Positions 58,195 to 64,000 of a stretch of DNA of 64,000 bases are shown here, piece after piece. A program made the translations under genes and the position numbers. Below the pieces are notes generated by a model. That model made no database searches and was not told the DNA's origin. It saw only the letters and a program-made list of their open reading frames with translations. Within the stretch, counting starts at the first letter, position 1. Every line of letters starts with the position of its first letter. Source of the DNA: Ferrovibrio sp965278975 (GTDB lineage Bacteria > Pseudomonadota > Alphaproteobacteria > Ferrovibrionales > Ferrovibrionaceae); contig NZ_OZ257126.1 in NCBI RefSeq assembly GCF_965278975.1, forward strand, positions 3,968,001 through 4,032,000. The letters are read 5' to 3'.

Positions 58195-58614
58195 TTACGC
58201 CGCTTCGGCTTCCTCGGTCACCTGCACCGGACCCGAATCCAGGCCCTTGGCGGCCGGATCGCGGTCAACCAGCTCGATCACTGCCATCGGGGCGGCATCG
58301 CCATAGCGGAAGCCGGCCTTCAGCACGCGGGTGTAGCCACCCTGGCGCGAGGCATAACGGGCGTTCAGGGTCTTGAACAGCTTGTCCACCGCCGACTTCT
58401 CGGGGATGAAGGCCAGAGCCTGACGGCGGGCATGCAGATCGCCGCGCTTGCCGAGCGTGATCAGCTTGTCCATCAGCGGCTTCAGCTCCTTGGCCTTCGG
58501 CAGCGTGGTGGTGATCTGCTCGTGCTTAATCAGCGCGGCAACCATGTTGCCGAACATGGCACGGCGGTGGGAACTGGACTTGTTCAGCTTGCGGCCGGCA
58601 TTACGATGGCGCAT
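58195..58614 (-). CDS. rplQ: 50S ribosomal protein L17
   Basis: Structural protein near the exit of the large-subunit tunnel. The 139-residue protein begins RHRNAGRKLNKSSSHRRAMF, the highly conserved start. It contains NMVAALIKHEQITTTLPKAK, then RQGGYTRVLKAGFRYGDAAP near residue 92 and MAVIELVDRD near residue 112. The tail after residue 118 is acidic and variable, as usual in Alphaproteobacteria. It is the last gene of the alpha operon, ending at a terminator, and follows rpoA by 35 bases. Confidence 0.99.
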   Translation of the reverse strand: MRHRNAGRKLNKSSSHRRAMFGNMVAALIKHEQITTTLPKAKELKPLMDKLITLGKRGDLHARRQALAFIPEKSAVDKLFKTLNARYASRQGGYTRVLKAGFRYGDAAPMAVIELVDRDPAAKGLDSGPVQVTEEAEAA

Positions 58615-58649
58615 GGGAAACTCTCCTTAGTCTTTCAGTCGGCCTTGGA

Positions 58650-59666
58650 TCAGTACTGATCCTGATACTTCTTGGCCATCTCTTCGATGTTCTCAGGCGG
58701 CCAGTTCGGCACATGCATGCCGAGGTGCAGGCCCATCTGCGACAACACTTCCTTGATCTCATTCAGCGACTTGCGGCCGAAGTTCGGAGTGCGGAGCATT
58801 TCCGCCTCGGTCTTCTGGATCAGGTCGCCGATGTAGACGATGTTGTCGTTCTTCAGGCAGTTCGCCGAGCGCACCGAAAGTTCGAGTTCGTCGACGCGGC
58901 GGAGCAGGTTCGGATTGAATTCCGGCTCGGCAATCGACTTCTCGCGAACTTCGTTCTTCGGCTCCTCGAAGTTGATGAAGAGCTGCAGCTGGTCCTGCAG
59001 GATGCGCGCGGCATAGGCCACGGCATCTTCCGGCTTGATCGAGCCGTTGGTCTCTACCTGCATGGTCAGCTTGTCATAGTCGAGGATCTGGCCCTCGCGG
59101 GTATTCTCGACCTTGTAGGAAACCTTGCGCACCGGGCTGTAGAGCGCATCCACCGGGATCAGGCCGATCGGTGCGTCTTCCGGGCGGTTGGCCGAAGCCG
59201 GCACATAGCCCTTGCCGGTCTCGACGGTCAGTTCCATGCGGATGGCGGCGCCGTTATCCAGCGTCATCAGCACATGGTCCGGGTCCATGACTTCGATGTC
59301 ATGGCCGGTCTCGATCATCTTGGCGGTGACTTCGCACGGACCCTTGGCGTTCAGGTACATGCGCTTCGGGCCTTCGCCGTGCATGCGCAGCGCCATCGAC
59401 TTGATGTTCAGCACGATGTCGGTGACATCCTCGCGCACACCCGGGATGGAGGAGAATTCATGCAGCACGCCATCGATCTTGATCGAGGTGACAGCAGCGC
59501 CCTGCAGCGAGGACAGCAGCACGCGGCGCAGCGCGTTGCCCAGCGTCAGACCGAAACCACGCTCCAGCGGCTCGGCGACGATGGTGGCGGTACGGCCCGG
59601 CACGGCGCCCGGCTCGATCACCAACTTGTTCGGCTTGATCAGATCGGTCCAATTCTTCTGGATCAC
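58650..59666 (-). CDS. rpoA: DNA-directed RNA polymerase alpha subunit
   Basis: Assembles the RNA polymerase core and contacts promoter UP elements and activators. The 338-residue protein has the N-terminal assembly domain (about 10-235) with EPLERGFGLTLGNALRRVLL near residue 33 and LHEFSSIPGVREDVTDIVLN. The C-terminal domain (about 255-325) holds RRVDELELSVRSANCLKNDN and RTPNFGRKSLNEIKEVLSQM, with the Arg and Asn residues that bind DNA. The length is usual. It lies 114 bases downstream of rpsK, a spacer with a G/C-rich IR (59700-59770) but no T run. The gene belongs to the alpha operon. Confidence 0.99.
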   Translation of the reverse strand: MIQKNWTDLIKPNKLVIEPGAVPGRTATIVAEPLERGFGLTLGNALRRVLLSSLQGAAVTSIKIDGVLHEFSSIPGVREDVTDIVLNIKSMALRMHGEGPKRMYLNAKGPCEVTAKMIETGHDIEVMDPDHVLMTLDNGAAIRMELTVETGKGYVPASANRPEDAPIGLIPVDALYSPVRKVSYKVENTREGQILDYDKLTMQVETNGSIKPEDAVAYAARILQDQLQLFINFEEPKNEVREKSIAEPEFNPNLLRRVDELELSVRSANCLKNDNIVYIGDLIQKTEAEMLRTPNFGRKSLNEIKEVLSQMGLHLGMHVPNWPPENIEEMAKKYQDQY

Positions 59667-59780
59667 CTGCGACCTCGTTCAGTTGCCGCATCGCGCAAGA
59701 GCCCCGGCTAACAGCCAAGTGCCCGGCGACGCGGCCGGAATAGAAATCCGGCACCGGCTGGGGGCCGGCGCCGGTAGGGA

Positions 59781-60173
59781 TCAGATGCGGCGGCGCTTCG
59801 GCGGACGGCAGCCGTTATGCGGGATCGGCGTCACGTCGCGGATGCTGGTGATCACGAAACCGACGGCCTGCAGCGCGCGCAGAGCGGACTCGCGGCCAGC
59901 GCCCGGGCCCTTCACTTCCACTTCCAGGGTACGCACGCCATGCTCGGCGGCGCGGCGGCCAGCCACGTCGGCGGCGACCTGCGCGGCATACGGGGTCGAC
60001 TTGCGCGAACCCTTGAAGCCCTGGCTGCCCGACGACGACCAGGCGATGGTGTTGCCCTGCGCGTCAGTAATGGTGATCATCGTGTTGTTGAAGGAGGCAT
60101 TCACATGCGCGACGGCAGAGGTGATGTTCTTCTTCTCTTTGCGCCGGGGGCGCGCAGCCTTGTCCTTGACCAT
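59781..60173 (-). CDS. rpsK: 30S ribosomal protein S11
   Basis: Small-subunit platform protein that touches the mRNA-tRNA region near the E site. The 130-residue protein contains TSAVAHVNASFNNTMITITD near residue 21, IAWSSSGSQGFKGSRKSTPY near residue 47 and AQVAADVAGRRAAEHGVRTL near residue 70. The conserved basic end FVITSIRDVTPIPHNGCRPP precedes KRRRI. The GPGAGRESALRALQ motif is intact. It follows rpsM by 95 bases and precedes rpoA, in the normal order of the alpha operon. The N-terminal region is shorter and very basic (KDKAARPRRKEKKN). Confidence 0.99.
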   Translation of the reverse strand: MVKDKAARPRRKEKKNITSAVAHVNASFNNTMITITDAQGNTIAWSSSGSQGFKGSRKSTPYAAQVAADVAGRRAAEHGVRTLEVEVKGPGAGRESALRALQAVGFVITSIRDVTPIPHNGCRPPKRRRI

Positions 60174-60268
60174 GGCGATCCTACTATCCTTGCATCATTC
60201 CTGCGGCAAATACCGCATATGGTAATGGCGGCCCAGGCCGGATCAGCCTGGACCGCCACCAGAATTCT

Positions 60269-60646
60269 TTAGCGCGGCGCCTTCTTCTTACCGGCGATCG
60301 CGACAGCCTTGCCCTTGCGGGTGCGGGCATTGGTATGGGTGCGCTGACCGCGGACCGGCAGGCCCTTGCGGTGACGCAGGCCGCGGTAGCAGCCCAGGTC
60401 CATCAGACGCTTGATGTCCATCGCGATCTGACGACGCAGATCACCTTCGACCTTGTATTCGCGGTCGATGGCTTCGCGGATCTGAAGCACTTCCGCGTCA
60501 GTCAGCTGGTTCACCCGGCGTTCGGCCGGGATGCTGACCTTTTCACAAATCTCTTTCGCCTTCACCCGGCCAATGCCGTAGATGTAGGTCAGTGCGATCT
60601 CGACCCGCTTGTTGGTCGGGATATTCACGCCTGCGATACGCGCCAC
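60269..60646 (-). CDS. rpsM: 30S ribosomal protein S13
   Basis: Head protein of the small subunit that forms bridges to the large subunit and touches the P-site tRNA. The 125-residue protein begins ARIAGVNIPTNKRVEIALTY and has GIGRVKAKEICEKVSIPAER near residue 24. The LMDLGCYRGLRHRKGLPVRG segment lies near residue 85 and the basic tail TNARTRKGKAVAIAGKKKAP ends it. It is the first gene of the alpha operon here. A near-consensus promoter lies about 150 bases upstream. GGAGAGAAG precedes the ATG. Confidence 0.99.
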   Translation of the reverse strand: MARIAGVNIPTNKRVEIALTYIYGIGRVKAKEICEKVSIPAERRVNQLTDAEVLQIREAIDREYKVEGDLRRQIAMDIKRLMDLGCYRGLRHRKGLPVRGQRTHTNARTRKGKAVAIAGKKKAPR

Positions 60647-60795
60647 GCCTTCTCTCCTCGCGTCAACGACTCAAGGCTCACCTGAGTCGGTCAATCCGGG
60701 CGACCTGATAGCCAACAGAAAAACTCAACGTAAACAGTAATTTACGCTGAGCGGCTCTCCAGTTGTTTGATCGCACCCGCTGCCCAAGGGGCGCG

Positions 60796-60823
60796 ATTAT
60801 AGAAACTCTCCGTAACTAGTCAA
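60796..60823 (-). promoter_or_regulatory. Near-consensus sigma-70 promoter ahead of rpsM
   Basis: On the minus strand TTGACT (60823-60818) and a perfect TATAAT (60801-60796) are separated by 16 bases. They lie 150 bases upstream of rpsM and just past the adk stop. An inverted repeat AACGTAAA-CAGTAA-TTTACGC lies between it and rpsM. This would give the alpha operon its own strong promoter in addition to read-through from secY-adk. Confidence 0.7.
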
Positions 60824-60842
60824 CTCTAAAAGGCTTTTCGCC

Positions 60843-61493
60843 TCAGATCGATTTCAATACCTCATCAATCTGGCGCGTCACCTCATTGATTTCCGCCATG
60901 CCATCAACCTGACGAAGAATACCCTTGCCTTCGTAGTACGGCAGAAGTGGTGCAGTCTGGCCATGATACGCCGTCAACCGGGGAACCACGGTCTCGGCAT
61001 TGTCATCGGCACGACGGCTGAACTCGGTCGACCCGCAGCGGTCGCATACGCCCGGCTGCTTGGTCGGCTGGAAACTGTCATGGTAGCCGGCGCCGCACTT
61101 GGCGCAGGTGAAACGGCCGGTGATTCGCGACACCAGCACCTTGTCGTCGACCTTCATCTCGATCACGGCATCGAGCTTCAGCTTGCGCTCGGACAGCATC
61201 TTGTCCAGCGCCTCGGCCTGCTTGGTGGTGCGCGGGAAGCCATCCAGGATAAAGCCCTTGCGGCAATCCGGCTGGTCGATGCGCTCGGCGATGATGCCGA
61301 CCACGATATCGTCCGAAACCAGGCCGCCCTGGTCCATGATCGCCTTGGCCTTCATGCCGATGGCGGTGCCGGCCTTCACGGCGGCACGCAGCATGTCGCC
61401 GGTGGAGAGCTGCACAAGGCCATGGCTCTGGGTCAGACGCTGGGCCTGGGTGCCTTTGCCGGCACCCGGCGGTCCGAGCAGGATAAGCCTCAT
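60843..61493 (-). CDS. adk: Adenylate kinase with zinc-type Cys4 lid
   Basis: Interconverts ATP, ADP and AMP. The 216-residue protein has the P-loop LGPPGAGKGTQAQRLTQ near residue 5, an NMP-binding segment with STGDMLRAAVKAG and the KGFILDGFPRTTKQAEALD motif near residue 80. A lid domain (about 125-160) contains four Cys residues in TCAKCGAGYH and GVCDRCGSTEF, which should bind zinc or a similar metal as in Gram-positive enzymes. The E. coli enzyme lacks these residues. The gene overlaps the secY stop by four bases, the usual alphaproteobacterial secY-adk coupling. A short AGGC/GCCT hairpin with T run directly follows the stop. Confidence 0.97.
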   Translation of the reverse strand: MRLILLGPPGAGKGTQAQRLTQSHGLVQLSTGDMLRAAVKAGTAIGMKAKAIMDQGGLVSDDIVVGIIAERIDQPDCRKGFILDGFPRTTKQAEALDKMLSERKLKLDAVIEMKVDDKVLVSRITGRFTCAKCGAGYHDSFQPTKQPGVCDRCGSTEFSRRADDNAETVVPRLTAYHGQTAPLLPYYEGKGILRQVDGMAEINEVTRQIDEVLKSI

Positions 61494-62839
61494 TTGCGTG
61501 CCCCTCTCAGCTTGGCCTTCTTGATGAGGCCCTCATACTGATGCGCCAGCAGGTGCGACTGGACCTGCGCCACGGTGTCCATGGTGACGCTGACCACGAT
61601 CAACAGCGAGGTGCCGCCGAAGTAGAACGGCACCGAGAAGCGCGAGATCAGGATTTCCGGCAGCAAGCAGACGGCGGCGATATAGATGGCGCCGGCGACC
61701 GTGATGCGGGTCAGGACATAGTCGAAATACTCGGCGGTGCGCTGGCCCGGGCGGATGCCCGGCACGAAGCCGCCATGCTTCTTCAGGTTATCGGCGGTCT
61801 CCACCGGGTTGAACACCACGGCGGTATAGAAGAAGCAGAAGAACACGATCAGCGCCACATACATCAGCATGTACAGCGGCTGGCCATGGCCCAGCAGGGC
61901 CGTGACGGTGGTGAGCCATTCCGGGCCGCCGGAGCCGGCGGTGAACTGCGCGATGGTCATCGGCATCAGCAGCAGCGAGGAAGCGAAAATCGGCGGGATC
62001 ACGCCAGCCGAATTCAGCTTCATCGGCAGATGCGAGCTTTCGCCGCCGAACATGCGGGCGCCGACCTGGCGCTTGGGATACTGGATCAGGATGCGGCGCT
62101 GGGCGCGCTCCATGAACACGATGCCGTAGATCACGGCGACGGCGCCAACCAGCACCACCACGATCACGGCCATGGAGAGCGCGCCGGTGCGGCCCAGTTC
62201 CAGGGTGGCGGCAAGCGCGCGCGGCAATTCAGCGATGATGCCGGCGAAGATGATCAGCGAGATGCCGTTGCCGACGCCGCGCTGGGTGATCTGCTCGCCC
62301 AGCCACATCAGGAACATCGTGCCGCCGGTGAGCGTCACCACGGTAACGATGCGGAAGAACAGGCCCGGCTCGATCACGGCGCCGACGCCACGGCCGCCGG
62401 TCATGCCCTCAAGGCCGATCGCAATGCCATAGGCCTGCACCACGGCAAGCAGGACAGTGCCATAGCGGGTGAACTGGTTGATGCGCTTGCGGCCCGCCTC
62501 GCCTTCCTTCTTCATCGCCTCGAATGACGGCACCACGGTCGTCAGAAGCTGCATGATGATGGAGGCAGAGATATACGGCATGATATTCAGCGCGAAGATG
62601 GTCATGCGCTCAAGCGCGCCACCCGCGAAGACATTGAACAGGCCGAGGATGCCGCCGGACTGCTGCTTGAAAATGTCGGAAAGCACCGTCGGGTCGATGC
62701 CCGGCAGCGGAATGTAAGTACCAAGCCGATAGATGATCAGCGCGCCCAGGGTGAACCAAATGCGCTTCTTCAGCTCGGTAGCCTTGGCAAAGGCCCCAAG
62801 ATTCAGGCTGGCTGCCATACGTTCTGCGGCCGACGCCAT
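61490..62839 (-). CDS. secY: Preprotein translocase subunit SecY
   Basis: Central channel of the Sec translocon. The 449-residue protein has ten membrane segments. The start ASAAERMAASLNLGAFAKATE leads into ELKKRIWFTLGALIIYRLGT. Conserved segments are LPGIDPTVLSDIF (plug region), NIMPYISASIIMQLLTTVVP near residue 82 and TRYGTVLLAVVQAYGIAIGL. FMERAQRRILIQYPKRQVGA lies near residue 245 and NLKKHGGFVPGIRPGQRTAE near residue 350. The ATG at 62839 follows AAGGAG by five bases; an in-frame ATG at 62857 would include that site in the coding region and is rejected. It overlaps adk by four bases and follows rplO by about 100 bases. Confidence 0.98.
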   Translation of the reverse strand: MASAAERMAASLNLGAFAKATELKKRIWFTLGALIIYRLGTYIPLPGIDPTVLSDIFKQQSGGILGLFNVFAGGALERMTIFALNIMPYISASIIMQLLTTVVPSFEAMKKEGEAGRKRINQFTRYGTVLLAVVQAYGIAIGLEGMTGGRGVGAVIEPGLFFRIVTVVTLTGGTMFLMWLGEQITQRGVGNGISLIIFAGIIAELPRALAATLELGRTGALSMAVIVVVLVGAVAVIYGIVFMERAQRRILIQYPKRQVGARMFGGESSHLPMKLNSAGVIPPIFASSLLLMPMTIAQFTAGSGGPEWLTTVTALLGHGQPLYMLMYVALIVFFCFFYTAVVFNPVETADNLKKHGGFVPGIRPGQRTAEYFDYVLTRITVAGAIYIAAVCLLPEILISRFSVPFYFGGTSLLIVVSVTMDTVAQVQSHLLAHQYEGLIKKAKLRGARK

Positions 62840-62938
62840 CGTAGCTCCTTGATCCAATGCCCGGGGTTAGGTGCCTGGGGAAACGAAACGGTTAACCAAC
62901 CATATGGCGTGGGCCGAAGCCCACGCCAAGGGGATGGA

Positions 62939-63469
62939 TTACTTCTTCTTCTTCTTGGCCTTCTCGGCCTTGACCTGCTCCGAGCGGGCCAGCGCCTTGA
63001 CCTTGCGGGTCTCGAGCACGGTGACCGAGCCGCCGGCCTTCTCCACCGCCTCGCGGGCAGTGGCGGAGATGCCCTGCACCGACACGGCGATCTTGGCCTT
63101 CAACTCACCGGTGCCGAGCAGGCGCACGCCATCGGCGGCCTTGCCCGAGATCAGGCCGGCAGCCTTCAGCGCCGCGCCGTCAACCGGCTTGGAAGCATCG
63201 AGCTTGCCCTTGTCGATCGCGGCCTGCAGGCGGCCCAGGTTCACCAGGTCGAAATCCTGCGGGTTGAGCGGATTGAAGCCACGCTTCGGCAGGCGGCGAT
63301 GGATCGGGGTCTGGCCGCCTTCGAAGCCCTTGATCGACACGCCGGTGCGCGCCTTCTGGCCCTTGACGCCACGGCCCGAGGTCTTGCCCTTGCCGGAGCC
63401 GATGCCGCGGCCAACGCGCATGCGATCCTTGCGGGCGCCCTCGTTGTCGGCAATCTGATTGAGACGCAT
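62939..63469 (-). CDS. rplO: 50S ribosomal protein L15
   Basis: Large-subunit assembly protein. The 176-residue protein has the conserved Gly/Arg-rich start MRVGRGIGSGKGKTSGRGVK after RLNQIADNEGARKDR, then the GQKARTGVSIKGFEGGQTPI stretch. RRLPKRGFNPLNPQDFDLVN lies near residue 65. The C-terminal half includes VSVQGISATAREAVEKAGGS and ends in an all-lysine-rich tail. It is longer than E. coli L15 by about 30 residues, mainly in the tail. It follows rpmD by 30 bases, in the usual spc order before secY. Confidence 0.98.
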   Translation of the reverse strand: MRLNQIADNEGARKDRMRVGRGIGSGKGKTSGRGVKGQKARTGVSIKGFEGGQTPIHRRLPKRGFNPLNPQDFDLVNLGRLQAAIDKGKLDASKPVDGAALKAAGLISGKAADGVRLLGTGELKAKIAVSVQGISATAREAVEKAGGSVTVLETRKVKALARSEQVKAEKAKKKKK

Positions 63470-63499
63470 GTTCCTAATTCCTTCTTACGGCCGGCTAAA

Positions 63500-63682
63500 T
63501 CAGCCTTCGACCCGGATCAGGTGGCTCACCTTGGCGATCATGCCACGCACCGCCGGAGTATCCTCCAGCTCGCGGCTATCGTGCAGGCGGCGCAGGCCCA
63601 GGCCCTTGATGGTCTGCTGCTGGTCTTCCGTGCGCTTGTTCGCGGAACGGATCCAGGTGACCTTCACCTTCTTGTTCGCCAT
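63500..63682 (-). CDS. rpmD: 50S ribosomal protein L30
   Basis: Small ribosomal protein present in bacteria and mitochondria. The 60-residue protein contains KVKVTWIRSANKRTEDQQQT and IKGLGLRRLHDSRELEDTPA. It ends VRGMIAKVSHLIRVEG, the usual closure for the family. Position between rpsE and rplO is the standard spc order. It begins six bases after the rpsE stop codon, so the genes are translated together. Confidence 0.98.
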   Translation of the reverse strand: MANKKVKVTWIRSANKRTEDQQQTIKGLGLRRLHDSRELEDTPAVRGMIAKVSHLIRVEG

Positions 63683-63688
63683 GACAGA

Positions 63689-64000
63689 TTACTCCTCGCT
63701 GTCGGCGCGGCGGCCGAGGATGTCGGCCACCTTCTTGCCGCGCTTGTTGGCGATGTGACGCGGCGCGTTCAAAGCCTGCAGAGCGGCGAAAGTCGCCTTC
63801 ACCATGTTATGCGGATTCGAGCTGCCGATCGACTTCGTCACCACGTCGGCGACGCCCAGCGTCTCGAACACGGCGCGCATCGGGCCGCCGGCGATGATGC
63901 CGGTACCGGCCGGAGCGGCGCGCAGCACCACCTTGCCGGCGCCATGACGCGCTTCGATGTCGTGATGCAGCGTGCGGCCTTCGCGCAGGTTGACGCGGAT
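63689..64000 (-). CDS. rpsE: 30S ribosomal protein S5, 5' end outside window
   Basis: Small-subunit protein at the mRNA entry and accuracy centre. The visible C-terminal part of about 103 residues starts with IRVNLREGRTLHHDIEARHG. It continues with the very conserved KVVLRAAPAGTGIIAGGPMR, then AVFETLGVADVVTKSIGSSN, PHNMVKATFAALQAL and a variable acidic end. The N-terminal double-stranded-RNA-binding-like domain lies beyond the window edge. The frame is open to the last base. Confidence 0.98.
   Translation of the reverse strand: MRVNLREGRTLHHDIEARHGAGKVVLRAAPAGTGIIAGGPMRAVFETLGVADVVTKSIGSSNPHNMVKATFAALQALNAPRHIANKRGKKVADILGRRADSEE

Overview
The window is GC-rich chromosomal DNA from an alphaproteobacterium. 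It was probably a member of the Rhodospirillales or a close relative. That placement is an inference from gene order and family content, such as ATP12, DUF815, PAS_5, DUF3422 and the order folK-rpoZ-rsh-pyrE-pdxJ-acpS-lepB-rnc-era. No rRNA, tRNA, CRISPR array, phage or insertion sequence with a transposase was seen.

Layout. 1-4.1 kb: the 3' part of a dihydroorotase-like gene, plsY and dprA overlap head to tail, followed by a chromate transporter. 4.1-9.1 kb (minus strand): an iron-uptake cluster with a TonB-dependent siderophore receptor, a PiuC-type dioxygenase, ExbB, ExbD and TonB, preceded by a Fur-box-like site. 9.2-15.2 kb: aldehyde dehydrogenase with a terminator-like leader hairpin, a DUF815 ATPase, a degenerate NlpD-type LytM lipoprotein, a molybdopterin oxidoreductase, smpB and dapA. 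15.4-25 kb: LysE exporter, lytic transglycosylase, HAD dehalogenase, gamma-glutamyltransferase, threonine dehydratase, thiolase, a VOC epimerase and an M81 peptidase. 25.2-32.2 kb: ilvD with a Lys/Ala-rich tail at its N-terminus, a MacA-MacB-type efflux operon whose adaptor carries a CpxP/Spy-like insertion, an unknown tail-anchored protein and an AEC transporter. 32.2-40.4 kb (minus strand): the conserved folK-rpoZ-rsh-pyrE-pdxJ-acpS-lepB-rnc-era group, interrupted by a decayed reading frame and a MITE-like repeat. 40.5-43 kb: NYN protein, family 5 uracil-DNA glycosylase, CorA. 43-47 kb (minus): ATP12, AsmA and a HAD phosphatase, with a second MITE-like element whose end supplies the AsmA stop codon. 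47-52 kb: a variable block with a KA-rich exported protein, queF, a lipoprotein with a three-fold Cys repeat, a histidine phosphatase, a cysteine hydrolase with a divergent LysR regulator, and an AT-richer orphan membrane protein. 52-58 kb: DUF3422, RluA-type pseudouridine synthase, RarA, a DegP-type protease and a PAS_5 protein. 58-64 kb (minus): the end of the ribosomal spc operon and the alpha operon (rpsE, rpmD, rplO, secY, adk, rpsM, rpsK, rpoA, rplQ).

How it fits together. Most of the window is housekeeping: translation and secretion, cell wall, and nucleotide, cofactor and amino-acid synthesis. The most coherent system is the iron cluster, where the receptor, its energising TonB-ExbB-ExbD motor and an iron(II)/2-oxoglutarate enzyme are all on one strand. 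No complete novel defence or mobile system was found. The best leads are the structured intergenic repeats, the CpxP-like insertion in the efflux adaptor, the triple-Cys-repeat lipoprotein, the orphan membrane protein, the terminator-like hairpin ahead of the aldehyde dehydrogenase, and two enzyme-family members with substituted active-site residues.
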